64,000 nt of DNA from an uncultured Trichococcus sp. (GTDB lineage Bacteria; Bacillota; Bacilli; Lactobacillales; Aerococcaceae), in assembly GCF_963663645.1 (NCBI RefSeq), contig NZ_OY760503.1, positions 2,299,501-2,363,500 of the forward strand, given 5' to 3'. The position numbers were made by a program, and so were the translations under genes. Positions 7,950 to 16,972 of the stretch are shown piece after piece; the first letter of the stretch is position 1; each line of letters opens with the position of its first letter. Below the pieces are notes generated by a model, which was given only the letters and a program-made list of their open reading frames with translations, made no database searches and was not told where the DNA came from.

Positions 7950-10544
7950 ATGCCACAGAAGACGAAACACACGCCCATGATGGAACAATACTTATCCATA
8001 AAAGAGCAGTATCCGGATGCGTTTTTGTTCTACCGTTTGGGCGATTTCTATGAATTGTTCCATGATGATGCCATGAAGGCCGCAAAATTACTGGAAATCA
8101 CGCTGACGAGCCGCAACAAAAATGCCGATGAACCGATCCCTATGTGCGGGGTCCCCTTTCATGCTGCAGCTGATTACATCCGGAGGCTCGTTGAGATGGG
8201 GCACAAAGTCGCCGTTTGCGAACAGATGGAAGATGCCAAGTTGACAAAAGGCATGGTGCGGCGGGAAGTCGTGCGGGTCATTACGCCCGGGACATTTCTG
8301 AACGAGAACGGCAGCGAGAGCAAGACAAATAATTACTTGGCGAGTGTCCTCCGGGACGAAGCTGGCGGGTACGCGTTGGGATATGTCGATATCGGAACGG
8401 GGGAGCTGAAAGTCACCCTCCTGACCAACGAAGATGCTGTATTCAACGAGCTCCAAACATTGCCTTTCAAAGAGATCGTCCTGGACACAAAAACAGCTGA
8501 CGGCCTGACGGAAAAGTTGGAAAAGCATTTTGGCATCCTGGTTTCCATTCAGGATAAGCTGATTCCGGAAACGGATTTCCAGGATCTGGTTGCGCAATTG
8601 CCGCAACAATCGGAAAAGGATGTGCTTGTCCTGTTGCTGAGCTATCTTTCGGATACCCAAAAGCGCAGCCTGTCCCATCTTCAGAAAGCCGTCGCTTATC
8701 AAACGGATGCTTTCCTGAAGATGGACACGTATGCGCGGCGCAACCTTGAGTTGGCCGCATCGATCCGGACGCAGCAGAAAAAAGGCAGCCTGTTATGGAC
8801 GCTGGATGAAACCAAGACGGCCATGGGCGGGCGTATGCTGAAACAATGGCTTGAAAAGCCGCTGATCAACCTGAGCGACATACTCGAAAGGCAACGGAAA
8901 GTCGAGTCGCTGGTCAATCACTATTTTGAACGGATGGACATCAATGATTCCTTGACATCGGTGTATGACCTGGAACGTTTGGTCGCCAGAGTATCGCTCG
9001 GCAACGTCAACGGCCGCGACCTGATCCAGCTGAAAACCTCTTTGCAGCAGATTCCGGGATTGGTCCAAGCCATCGCTGCAATCGACGAAGCCGATGTTTG
9101 GCAGGATGTCATCGACCAATTGGAAGCTTATCCAGATGTCATCGAACTGATCGAGCGGGCGATCACGGACAATCCGCCGATCCAAATCACGGAAGGCAAT
9201 ATCATCCGCGATGGTTACAATGAACAATTGGATCGCTACCGCGATGCGATGAACAACGGGAAACTTTGGATAGCGATGCTGCAAAAAGAGGAAAGAGAAA
9301 AGACCGGCATCAAAACGCTGAAAATCGGCTACAACCGCATTTTTGGCTATTACATAGAAGTGACGAAGGCGAACCTCGCCGCGTTGCCTGAAGGGACATA
9401 CGAGCGCAAGCAGACGCTCGCCAATGCGGAACGTTTCGTCACGCCTGCATTGAAAGAGAAAGAGACGCTTATCTTGGAAGCGGAGGAAAAATCAGTCCAA
9501 TTGGAGCATGAACTCTTTATTGCCTTGCGGGAAGAGATAAAAGGATACAGCCGACAATTGCAGGCACTGGCCAAGCTGGTGGCGGAAATCGATGTCCTGC
9601 AGTCATTCGCGCACGTCAGCGAAGCCTATCATTTCTCCAAACCGGAATTGAGCAACAGCGACCGCAATCTGTCCATCAAAGAAGGGCGCCATCCGGTCGT
9701 GGAACGTGTCATCGGCAAAGATAAATTTGTGCCCAACAGCATTTCCATGGATGAGGATAACCATATCCTGCTGATCACGGGGCCGAACATGTCAGGCAAG
9801 AGCACCTACATGCGTCAGGTTGCCCTGATCGTCATTCTGGCCCAAATGGGTTGCTTTGTGCCAGCGGAGAAAGCCTATCTGCCTATCTTTGACCAAATTT
9901 TTACCCGTATAGGCGCAGCGGATGACCTCTATTCCGGACAGAGCACTTTCATGGTCGAAATGGTCGAAACGAACCAAGCGCTGCGATTCGCCACCGACAA
10001 GAGTCTGATTCTGTTCGATGAAATCGGCAGGGGAACGGCGACGTATGACGGCATGGCCTTGGCGGAAGCGATATTGCGTTACATCGATCGTACCATCAAA
10101 GGCAAAACGTTGTTTTCGACGCATTACCATGAGTTGACCCAACTCGAAGCCGACTTGGCAGGGACAAAAAATGTTCATGTAGGGGCCATCGAACAGGACG
10201 GAGAATTGGTGTTCCTGCATAAACTGATGCAGGGACCAGCCGACAAAAGCTATGGCCTGCATGTGGCCAAATTGGCCGGAATGCCGGATGAACTGATCTC
10301 TGAAGCGCAGATCATCCTCAATTCATTGAATGAGCAGCATGTGCTGCATTCGGGATCGGAAGTTCCTGATCCGGATGGCGCAGTCGAACAATTGGCGCTG
10401 TTCCAGGAAAACGCGATGCAGCCGAACGAGAAGCACATCCTGGATGAGTTATCGGACTTGGCGCTGGAGGATTGCACACCGATGCAAGCCATGCTGATGA
10501 TAGACGGTTGGAAAAAGTTGCTTAAATCGCAAAAAAGTAGGTGA
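7950..10544 (+). CDS. mutS: DNA mismatch repair protein MutS
   Basis: MutS recognises mismatches and, with ATP, recruits MutL. The 864 residues include the mismatch-contacting F-x-E in GDFYELF near residue 32, Walker A GPNMSGKS near residue 610, the signature STFMVEMVET and Walker B LILFDEIGRGT. A TTG at 7932 is in frame, but GAGGTGA precedes ATG 7950 at good spacing, so 7950 is preferred. The gene follows ymcA by 34 bases, and its end lies a few bases before the mutL start. Confidence 0.98.
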   Translation: MPQKTKHTPMMEQYLSIKEQYPDAFLFYRLGDFYELFHDDAMKAAKLLEITLTSRNKNADEPIPMCGVPFHAAADYIRRLVEMGHKVAVCEQMEDAKLTKGMVRREVVRVITPGTFLNENGSESKTNNYLASVLRDEAGGYALGYVDIGTGELKVTLLTNEDAVFNELQTLPFKEIVLDTKTADGLTEKLEKHFGILVSIQDKLIPETDFQDLVAQLPQQSEKDVLVLLLSYLSDTQKRSLSHLQKAVAYQTDAFLKMDTYARRNLELAASIRTQQKKGSLLWTLDETKTAMGGRMLKQWLEKPLINLSDILERQRKVESLVNHYFERMDINDSLTSVYDLERLVARVSLGNVNGRDLIQLKTSLQQIPGLVQAIAAIDEADVWQDVIDQLEAYPDVIELIERAITDNPPIQITEGNIIRDGYNEQLDRYRDAMNNGKLWIAMLQKEEREKTGIKTLKIGYNRIFGYYIEVTKANLAALPEGTYERKQTLANAERFVTPALKEKETLILEAEEKSVQLEHELFIALREEIKGYSRQLQALAKLVAEIDVLQSFAHVSEAYHFSKPELSNSDRNLSIKEGRHPVVERVIGKDKFVPNSISMDEDNHILLITGPNMSGKSTYMRQVALIVILAQMGCFVPAEKAYLPIFDQIFTRIGAADDLYSGQSTFMVEMVETNQALRFATDKSLILFDEIGRGTATYDGMALAEAILRYIDRTIKGKTLFSTHYHELTQLEADLAGTKNVHVGAIEQDGELVFLHKLMQGPADKSYGLHVAKLAGMPDELISEAQIILNSLNEQHVLHSGSEVPDPDGAVEQLALFQENAMQPNEKHILDELSDLALEDCTPMQAMLMIDGWKKLLKSQKSR

Positions 10545-10549
10545 AAATG

Positions 10550-12520
10550 ATGGCCAAAATCAGGGAGCTTTCCCAAATACTGACGAACCAGATCGCTGCC
10601 GGAGAAGTGATTGAACGTCCGGCATCGGTCGTTAAGGAATTGGTTGAGAACGCCATCGATGCGAACAGTACGCAAATCGATGTCTTCATCGAAGAGGCTG
10701 GATTAAAAAAGGTGCAGGTCACCGACAACGGCGACGGCATCGCGGCGGACGAGGTGAAACTTGCTTTTACGCGGCACGCGACCAGCAAAATCTACACACA
10801 GGATGATCTTTTCCGCATCCACTCGCTGGGGTTTCGGGGGGAAGCTTTGCCCAGTATCGCTTCAGTTGCCAAAGTTTCGATCGAAACGGCTGTCGCTGAT
10901 CAAAGCGGCACCTATTTGTCCATAAAAGGCGGCGTCATCGGCGAGGAAAGGCCGAACAAATCCCGTAAAGGGACTACGATCATCGTTGAAGACCTTTTCT
11001 ACAACACGCCTGCCCGTCTGAAATACATCCGTTCCCTGCAGACCGAATTGTCGAACATCACAGACATCATGAACCGGATCGCCTTAAGCCATCCGGATAT
11101 CGCTTTCCGTCTGCATCATGAAGGCAACCAACTTCTGCATACGGCAGGCAACGGCGATCTGCGCCAGACCATCGCGGGCGTATACGGCACATTGACTGCC
11201 AAGAAGATGAAACTGATCGAGAACGAAAATTTGGACTTCAAAGTGAAGGGCTACATCAGTTTGCCGGACACGACGCGGGCAAGCCGTAACTACATCACCT
11301 TGATACTGAACGGGCGTTTCATAAAAAATTACGCCTTGAACAAAGCGATCATCGACGGCTATGGGTCCAAGCTGATGGTCGGAAGGTACCCGCTCGCCGT
11401 CATCGTGATGGATGCGGACTCCCTGCTGTTGGATGTGAATGTCCACCCTTCGAAAAAAGAAGTCAGGATCAGCAAAGAAAAAGAACTCGGGGAATTGATC
11501 CGGAGCGCTGTCGCTGCTGTTTTGCGGACCGAAGAACGCATCCCGAGCGGCATCGAAAATCTGAAATTCAAACGCCAAAGTCCTGCTGAGCCGGTCCGGA
11601 CCGAGCAGTTGAGCGTCTCTTTCCGGTCATTCGATCAAGAACTCGTGCAAGAAACGGAAGCGAACCTTCCGGCAACAAATGCTCAGGAGGATTTCCGGTC
11701 TTTGGAGACTTCATGGAACAACGGGCCGGTGCACAAAGAAAGCGAAGAACGCCCACCAGTGTGTGCGGATGCTGGCACAATCAGTGATCAGCCAAAACAG
11801 GACCGCAATGAGCCGAACGTCCCGCAGCTGTCCTTCGATAAAAAAAATCCAGCTGCCCATGAAGAACCGATCATGAAAACCGTCCAGAAAATCGAAGCGG
11901 AAACAGAAAAGGGACCCGCGAGCAAGCGGCCGTTCCCCGACTTGCACTTCTTCGGCCAGATGCACGGAACTTACCTGTTCGCGCAAAACGAAACCGGGCT
12001 CTACATCATCGATCAGCACGCTGCTCAGGAACGCATCAAATATGAATATTATCGTGAGGAGATCGGCAAAGTTTCCACAGATCTCCAAGGTTTGCTGATA
12101 CCGATCATATTGGATTATCCGGCGAATGAATTTCATCTGATCCAGGAAAGCCGCGAGGTGCTGGAAGAGATGGGACTGTTCCTGGAACCGTTCGGCCAGA
12201 ACAGTTTCATCGTCGAAAAACATCCTGCCTGGTTCACGCCGGGTGAGGAGGAAGAAATTTTGAAGGAACTGGTTGAGATGTTTTTGACTGAAGGGGATAT
12301 CTCCATCAAAAAACTTCGGGAAGCCACTGCCATCATGATGAGCTGCAAGCGCTCGATCAAGGCGAATCATTTCCTCAGCGACAAGGAAGCGCGCCAATTG
12401 CTGGTCGATCTTGCCGAAACGGACAACCCGTACAATTGTCCGCATGGCAGGCCTGTGCTGATCCAATTCTCCAACCAGGATATGGAGAAAATGTTCAAGC
12501 GGATTCAAGACCCGCATTGA
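10550..12520 (+). CDS. mutL: DNA mismatch repair protein MutL (endonuclease type)
   Basis: A GHKL ATPase of 656 residues with ENAIDA, DNGDGI and GFRGEAL. After a variable linker (about residues 340-450) comes a C-terminal endonuclease domain with DQHAAQERIKYE near residue 487, matching the metal-binding DQHA(x)2E(x)4E motif, plus SCKRSIKA and CPHGRP. This is the nicking MutL of bacteria lacking Dam/MutH. GTG 10541, ATG 10547 and ATG 10550 are alternative starts; AGGTGA spacing favours 10550. It is coupled to mutS. Confidence 0.97.
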   Translation: MAKIRELSQILTNQIAAGEVIERPASVVKELVENAIDANSTQIDVFIEEAGLKKVQVTDNGDGIAADEVKLAFTRHATSKIYTQDDLFRIHSLGFRGEALPSIASVAKVSIETAVADQSGTYLSIKGGVIGEERPNKSRKGTTIIVEDLFYNTPARLKYIRSLQTELSNITDIMNRIALSHPDIAFRLHHEGNQLLHTAGNGDLRQTIAGVYGTLTAKKMKLIENENLDFKVKGYISLPDTTRASRNYITLILNGRFIKNYALNKAIIDGYGSKLMVGRYPLAVIVMDADSLLLDVNVHPSKKEVRISKEKELGELIRSAVAAVLRTEERIPSGIENLKFKRQSPAEPVRTEQLSVSFRSFDQELVQETEANLPATNAQEDFRSLETSWNNGPVHKESEERPPVCADAGTISDQPKQDRNEPNVPQLSFDKKNPAAHEEPIMKTVQKIEAETEKGPASKRPFPDLHFFGQMHGTYLFAQNETGLYIIDQHAAQERIKYEYYREEIGKVSTDLQGLLIPIILDYPANEFHLIQESREVLEEMGLFLEPFGQNSFIVEKHPAWFTPGEEEEILKELVEMFLTEGDISIKKLREATAIMMSCKRSIKANHFLSDKEARQLLVDLAETDNPYNCPHGRPVLIQFSNQDMEKMFKRIQDPH

Positions 12521-12594
12521 GGGCGTATCATTTCTTATTTCTGCCTATATATTGTAAAATTATGATAGTTACAAAGCAGATAGGAGTGGAAAAA

Positions 12595-13197
12595 ATGGTG
12601 CAAATCAATGATATTTCCGAAATGATGGGCGAACTGAACAAAGAAAGTTCGATCCAGGCCTTGGGCAGCAAAACGGGTGTTGATGCAAGCATTTTGCCGA
12701 AATTGGCTGTCGTTGCAATTCCCCTGATCCTACGGGCATTAAGCAAAAACGCAGAGTCAAAAGCAGGAAAAGATTCCTTATCAGATGCATTGGAAAAACA
12801 CAAAGGTCAAACGAAAGATGTATCCTCGATCGAAGACGTGGTCAAAAAAGTCGATACGGATGATGGGGATAAAATATTGGATCATGCCTTCGGGGACAAG
12901 GATAAGGTCGTGGATCAGATCGCTGCCCAAACAGGCATCAGCAAATCCGAGGTTGCCAAGGTTTTGGCTTCCATGGCGCCGATGATTTTGGGTATGCTGG
13001 CTGACAAAAAGGATGCTGATGGATTGGATGCCGACGGTGTGGCCAAACAGACCGACATCTTCTCCAAACAAGCTGAAGAAACAGCCACAAACAATTTCGA
13101 CATCACCGATCTTTTCCCTAAGCAATCCGGAACTACGCCATCGGCAACAGGCGGATTGGGCGGCATTCTGGGGAGCATTTTGGGGAATCTGTTCTGA
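12595..13197 (+). CDS. DUF937 family protein
   Basis: A 200-residue protein starting [15 protein letters not shown], with repeated helical segments of the DUF937/YidB-like type ([21 protein letters not shown] and [20 protein letters not shown], a duplicated helical repeat) and a glycine-rich C-terminal tail ([15 protein letters not shown]). The function is unknown. GGAGTGG precedes ATG 12595. It is separated from mutL by 74 bases with no clear promoter and ends at a strong terminator, so it may be read through from mutSL. Confidence 0.75.
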   Translation: MVQINDISEMMGELNKESSIQALGSKTGVDASILPKLAVVAIPLILRALSKNAESKAGKDSLSDALEKHKGQTKDVSSIEDVVKKVDTDDGDKILDHAFGDKDKVVDQIAAQTGISKSEVAKVLASMAPMILGMLADKKDADGLDADGVAKQTDIFSKQAEETATNNFDITDLFPKQSGTTPSATGGLGGILGSILGNLF

Positions 13198-13222
13198 TCC
13201 AAACCTGAAGAAGCGCGTGCGA

Positions 13223-13254
13223 AGCAGAACAAGACTTTTTTGTTCTGCTTTTTT
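13223..13254 (+). terminator. Intrinsic terminator after the DUF937 gene
   Basis: AGCAGAACAA and TTGTTCTGCT form a 10-bp stem around a 7-base loop, followed by a T tract. Confidence 0.92.
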
Positions 13255-13262
13255 GCATTTTT

Positions 13263-13271
13263 TGATATACT
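13263..13271 (+). promoter_or_regulatory. Extended -10 promoter of msrB
   Basis: TGATATACT (TGn plus TATACT) lies 32 bases before the msrB ATG and just downstream of the preceding terminator. Confidence 0.55.
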
Positions 13272-13303
13272 GGAGCAATGAAAAGAAAGGGGCTGGTTTC
13301 ACG

Positions 13304-13729
13304 ATGGGAAATAAAGAGGAACAATTGAAGCGCTTGACGCCTTTACAATATGAAGTGACACAGAACGAAGCTACGGAAAGGCCTTTTTCCGGCGAATACG
13401 ATGATTTTTACGAGAAGGGCATCTATGTGGATGTCGTGAGCGGAGAGCCGTTGTTCAGTTCTGCCGACAAGTACGATGCAGGCTGCGGGTGGCCTTCTTT
13501 TGCAAAACCGATTTCCACTCTGAAGGAGCTGGAAGACCGCAAGTTGATGCGCAAACGCACGGAAGTCCGGAGCGCTCAAGCAGATTCCCACCTGGGGCAT
13601 GTTTTTGAGGACGGCCCAGCAGAGTTGGGCGGACTACGCTACTGCATCAATTCGGCAGCCCTGCGCTTTGTTCCGTACGATCGATTGGATGCGGAAGGCT
13701 ACTCGGAATACAAACAATTATTCGAATAG
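13304..13729 (+). CDS. msrB: Peptide-methionine (R)-S-oxide reductase MsrB
   Basis: MsrB reduces the R-epimer of methionine sulfoxide in proteins. The 141 residues include GCGWPSF, the HLGHVF segment, and the catalytic cysteine in [11 protein letters not shown] near residue 116. Length and motifs are typical of a stand-alone MsrB; no MsrA domain is fused. The RBS (AAAGGGG) lies rather far from ATG 13304, so the start is less certain than the product. The gene is monocistronic, between two terminators. Confidence 0.93.
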   Translation: MGNKEEQLKRLTPLQYEVTQNEATERPFSGEYDDFYEKGIYVDVVSGEPLFSSADKYDAGCGWPSFAKPISTLKELEDRKLMRKRTEVRSAQADSHLGHVFEDGPAELGGLRYCINSAALRFVPYDRLDAEGYSEYKQLFE

Positions 13730-13743
13730 GCAACAAAGGAAAG

Positions 13744-13773
13744 TCCCATGGCTGTCGGTCCTGGGATTTTTTT
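13744..13773 (+). terminator. Intrinsic terminator of msrB
   Basis: TCCCA and TGGGA pair around a 14-base loop, followed by seven T. Flanking GCAACAAA and TTTGTTGC can extend the stem. Confidence 0.75.
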
Positions 13774-13788
13774 GTTGCTTGCACATGG

Positions 13789-13802
13789 CAAACGAATGTT
13801 CC
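13789..13802 (+). promoter_or_regulatory. LexA-like box upstream of ruvA
   Basis: CAAACGAATGTTCC matches CGAACRNRYGTTYC at all but the second base. ruvAB belongs to the LexA regulon in B. subtilis, so the location makes sense. It lies about 48 bases upstream of the -10 element. Confidence 0.55.
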
Positions 13803-13846
13803 CACACATAAGATGGCGGAGCGGCTGTCATTTTCGTTCTGTTTTA

Positions 13847-13855
13847 TGTTATGAT
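13847..13855 (+). promoter_or_regulatory. Extended -10 promoter of ruvA
   Basis: TGTTATGAT (TGn plus TATGAT), 45 bases before the ruvA start. Confidence 0.6.
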
Positions 13856-13899
13856 AGAGAATGAATGACAATCAGGAAATGAAGAGTAGGAGTCAGATG

Positions 13900-14511
13900 A
13901 TGTACGAATACATAAAAGGTAAATTAGTCTATGTGGGGCCGCTTTATGTGGTGCTGGAGAACTGTGGCATCGGCTACCAACTGCAGGTTGCGAATCCTTT
14001 CCGGTTTTCCGGAAGCCTGAACCAGGAGATGACGTTTTATATCTATCAGGCAGTCCGCGAGGATGCGATCACACTGTTCGGTTTCAAGGACTACACGGAA
14101 AAGCAGTTGTACTTGAAGCTGATCAGCGTCTCCGGAATCGGACCGAAGAGTGGCTTGTCGATATTGGCGAGCGATGATCATCTGGGTCTGATCCAAGCGA
14201 TCGAAACGGATAACGTGGGCTATTTGGTGAAATTCCCTGGTGTGGGCAAAAAGACGGCCTCGCAGATCATCCTGGACTTGAAAGGCAAACTCGGCGAATT
14301 GCTGCCCGATACGTATTGGATGGAAGAACATCCGGTCCACGAAACAGCTGGCGGACAGTCCGCTGTATTGACGGAAGCTTTGGAAGCTTTGGCCGGTTTG
14401 GGATATTCGGACCGTGAAGTGAAGAAAATACTGCCGCTATTGGAAAAAGAAAACTATTCCAGCGCCGAAGAAGTGCTTCGTACGGCATTCAAGCTACTTT
14501 TAAAAGGGTGA
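13900..14511 (+). CDS. ruvA: Holliday junction branch migration protein RuvA
   Basis: RuvA binds Holliday junctions as a tetramer and loads RuvB. The 203-residue protein begins MYEYIKGKLVYVGP, the family start, and has the helix-hairpin-helix segments around ISVSGIGPKSGLSIL and VKFPGVGKKTASQII and a small C-terminal RuvB-binding domain. TAGGAG 7 bases upstream selects ATG 13900 over ATG 13861 and 13897. ruvB begins 5 bases after the stop. Confidence 0.97.
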   Translation: MYEYIKGKLVYVGPLYVVLENCGIGYQLQVANPFRFSGSLNQEMTFYIYQAVREDAITLFGFKDYTEKQLYLKLISVSGIGPKSGLSILASDDHLGLIQAIETDNVGYLVKFPGVGKKTASQIILDLKGKLGELLPDTYWMEEHPVHETAGGQSAVLTEALEALAGLGYSDREVKKILPLLEKENYSSAEEVLRTAFKLLLKG

Positions 14512-14516
14512 TATAG

Positions 14517-15530
14517 ATGACAGCTGAAAACAGAATCGTTTCCGGAAATACGGAAGACCTAACAGAAGATTTGATTGAAAAAACATTGCGGCCGCAAATG
14601 ATGGCGCAATATATCGGCCAAGACAAAGTGAAGAATGAACTGAAAGTTTATATCCAAGCCGCAAAAGCGCGCAGCGAAGCTCTCGATCACGTATTGCTGT
14701 ACGGGCCTCCCGGGTTGGGGAAAACGACATTGGCGACGGTCATCGCCAATGAATTGGATGTCCGGATCCACAGCACGAGCGGACCGGCAATCGAGCGGCC
14801 GGGCGATCTGATGGTATTGCTCAATGAGCTGGAAGCGGGGGACGTCCTGTTCATTGATGAGATCCACCGATTGCCGCGGATCGTGGAAGAAGTGCTTTAC
14901 TCTGCCATGGAGGATTATTATGTGGATATCATCATCGGGCAAGGGCCGACAGCCCACCCGGTACACTTTACGCTGCCACCGTTCACTTTGGTCGGTGCCA
15001 CGACAAAAGCCGGCAGTCTGTCGGCTCCCCTGCGCGACCGGTTCGGGATCGTTTCGCGGATGGAATATTACAGCCTTGAGGATCTCCGGCAGATCGTCCA
15101 TCGCTCTGCGGATGTTTTGTCCACGAAAATCGATGAGTCAGGCGCTGTCGAAATCGCTCTAAGATCCAGAGGCACCCCGCGTGTAGCCAACAGGTTGCTC
15201 CGGCGTGTGCGCGATTTCGCCCAAGTTTATCGCGACGGCCTGATCACGAAGGAAATTGCCGACAAAGCTTTATCCATTTTGAGCGTGGACAATAAAGGGC
15301 TCGATGACCTGGATCGGCAAATATTGACAACGATGATCCGTTTTTATAATGGCGGCCCCGTAGGTCTTTCGACGATCGCCGCCAACATCGGGGAAGAAAT
15401 GGAAACGATAGAGGATATGTACGAACCCTATCTGCTCCAATTGGGCTTCCTGCAGCGCACTCCGCGCGGCAGGGTGGCGACCCCGATGGCATATGACCAT
15501 TTGGGAATTACGTACGATACAGAAAATTAA
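14517..15530 (+). CDS. ruvB: Holliday junction DNA helicase RuvB
   Basis: RuvB is the AAA+ motor that drives branch migration with RuvA. The 337 residues include Walker [11 protein letters not shown] near residue 61, Walker B LFIDEIHR, sensor 1 region LVGATTKAG, and the winged-helix C-terminus with TPRGRVATP. The start ATG follows GGGTGA. It is co-transcribed with ruvA and probably queA, as in many Bacillota. No ruvC is expected; RecU, encoded near position 57400, is the resolvase. Confidence 0.98.
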   Translation: MTAENRIVSGNTEDLTEDLIEKTLRPQMMAQYIGQDKVKNELKVYIQAAKARSEALDHVLLYGPPGLGKTTLATVIANELDVRIHSTSGPAIERPGDLMVLLNELEAGDVLFIDEIHRLPRIVEEVLYSAMEDYYVDIIIGQGPTAHPVHFTLPPFTLVGATTKAGSLSAPLRDRFGIVSRMEYYSLEDLRQIVHRSADVLSTKIDESGAVEIALRSRGTPRVANRLLRRVRDFAQVYRDGLITKEIADKALSILSVDNKGLDDLDRQILTTMIRFYNGGPVGLSTIAANIGEEMETIEDMYEPYLLQLGFLQRTPRGRVATPMAYDHLGITYDTEN

Positions 15531-15546
15531 GCGAGGTATTTTATCA

Positions 15547-16575
15547 ATGAGGACAAGTGATTTTGATTTTGATTTGCCGGAAGAGCTGATTGCGCAGACA
15601 CCACTGCTGGATCGCTCATCATCCCGGCTTCTTGCCCTGGACTCCAAGACTGGAGAAATCACGGACAAGCATTTTACCGACATGGTGGAGGAGCTTCAGG
15701 AGGGCGATGCGTTGGTGTTGAACAATACGCGCGTGCTGCCTGCGCGGCTGCACGGCGTCAAGCCGGATACCGGCGGCCATATCGAAGTGCTGCTTTTGAA
15801 CAATATCCAAGGGGATGAGTGGGAGACGCTCGTCAAACCAGGAAAACGGGTCAAAGTCGGAACAATCATCTCTTTCGGGGATGGACGATTGACTGCTGAA
15901 GTGACGCAATCATTGGAGCACGGCGGCCGTATTTTGAATTTCAAATATGATGGCGTGTTTTTGGAGATATTGGAATCGCTGGGCGAAATGCCGTTGCCGC
16001 CATACATCAAGGAGACGTTGGCTGATCAGGAGCGTTATCAGACCGTTTACGCCAAAGAAGTCGGATCGGCAGCGGCGCCTACAGCCGGGCTGCATTTTAC
16101 GGCCGATCTGCTTGAGCAGTTAGCCGATAAAGGTGTCAAGATCGTCTATCTGACCTTGCATGTGGGCCTGGGGACTTTCCGTCCGGTATCGGTCGATGAT
16201 ATCGCCAGTCATGAAATGCATTCGGAATTCTACCAGTTGACGGACGAGGCGGCACAAACGCTGAATACGGTCCGGTCCAACGGAGGCAAAATAGTGGCGG
16301 TGGGAACGACTTCGGTGCGGACGCTGGAAACGATCGGCACGAAATTTGAAGGGGAGATCAAGGCGGACAGTGGATGGACCAAAATTTTCATTTCACCCGG
16401 CTATTCCTTCAAGGTTGTGCAAGGCATCATCACCAATTTTCATTTGCCGAAATCGACATTGGTCATGCTGGTCAGCGCTTTTGCCGGCAGAGAAAGCGTC
16501 CTGTCCGCCTACGAGCACGCAGTCAAGGAAAAGTACCGCTTCTTCAGCTTCGGGGACGCCATGTTCATAAAATAG
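15547..16575 (+). CDS. queA: S-adenosylmethionine:tRNA ribosyltransferase-isomerase QueA
   Basis: QueA transfers and isomerises the ribosyl part of SAM onto 7-aminomethyl-7-deazaguanine in tRNA to make epoxyqueuosine. The 342 residues, the same length as in B. subtilis, start [17 protein letters not shown] and include conserved [19 protein letters not shown] and the C-terminal [22 protein letters not shown] precedes ATG 15547. The gene follows ruvB by 16 bases. The usual downstream tgt is not here; a terminator and a reverse-strand gene follow. Confidence 0.97.
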   Translation: MRTSDFDFDLPEELIAQTPLLDRSSSRLLALDSKTGEITDKHFTDMVEELQEGDALVLNNTRVLPARLHGVKPDTGGHIEVLLLNNIQGDEWETLVKPGKRVKVGTIISFGDGRLTAEVTQSLEHGGRILNFKYDGVFLEILESLGEMPLPPYIKETLADQERYQTVYAKEVGSAAAPTAGLHFTADLLEQLADKGVKIVYLTLHVGLGTFRPVSVDDIASHEMHSEFYQLTDEAAQTLNTVRSNGGKIVAVGTTSVRTLETIGTKFEGEIKADSGWTKIFISPGYSFKVVQGIITNFHLPKSTLVMLVSAFAGRESVLSAYEHAVKEKYRFFSFGDAMFIK

Positions 16576-16578
16576 CAC

Positions 16579-16615
16579 AAAAAACCTTCAGGAAATTGAT
16601 ACCTGAAGGTTTTTT
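16579..16615 (+). terminator. Terminator between queA and yjzD (probably bidirectional)
   Basis: ACCTTCAGG (16584-16592) pairs with CCTGAAGGT (16602-16610). The stem is flanked by A-rich sequence on the left and T-rich sequence on the right, so it can serve both converging genes. Confidence 0.9.
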
Positions 16616-16649
16616 CGTTTTCTCTGCCGTCTTTGGAACGAACTATCGG

Positions 16650-16829
16650 TTATTTATGGGAGGCCGTCTTCGGCATCAACGCAGAAACAAGAACTACGAT
16701 CAGCGCGGTAAAGATACCCGTCATGGTTGCGATCATAAAGTCATAGCTGCCGCCGGATAAGGCGCTGCCCAGATAAACAGATACTTGCCCTAAGATAAAT
16801 CCCCAAAAAATGATTGCAATATATTTCAT
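16650..16829 (-). CDS. yjzD: YjzD/DUF2929-like small membrane protein
   Basis: A 59-residue protein on the reverse strand, starting MKYIAIIFWGFILGQVSVY and ending in PKTASHK. It has two hydrophobic segments (about 3-24 and 32-52), with GSALSGGSYDF between them. The N-terminal W-G-F-x-L-G-Q-V pattern resembles the DUF2929/YjzD family, whose function is unknown. AGAGGTG precedes the start codon, and a promoter with 16-base spacing lies upstream. It is convergent with queA and divergent from dnaE. Confidence 0.8.
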   Translation of the reverse strand: MKYIAIIFWGFILGQVSVYLGSALSGGSYDFMIATMTGIFTALIVVLVSALMPKTASHK

Positions 16830-16855
16830 GTCGTTTACACCTCTTCTCGAAGTTC

Positions 16856-16883
16856 ATTTTATCACTTTTTTTTGAGATGACAA
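16856..16883 (-). promoter_or_regulatory. yjzD promoter
   Basis: On the reverse strand: TTGTCA, a 16-base spacer containing eight A, and TAAAAT. The leader is only about 20 bases. Confidence 0.65.
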
Positions 16884-16910
16884 GCATTACTTGTCCAACG
16901 ACTTTTTCGC

Positions 16911-16939
16911 TTCTTGGATTAGGACGGGTACGCTATAAT
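16911..16939 (+). promoter_or_regulatory. dnaE promoter
   Basis: TTCTTG, a 17-base spacer and TATAAT, 33 bases before the dnaE ATG. It lies back to back with the yjzD promoter. Confidence 0.65.
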
Positions 16940-16972
16940 GATAGTATTGATTAGAAAAAGGAGGCTACAGAC

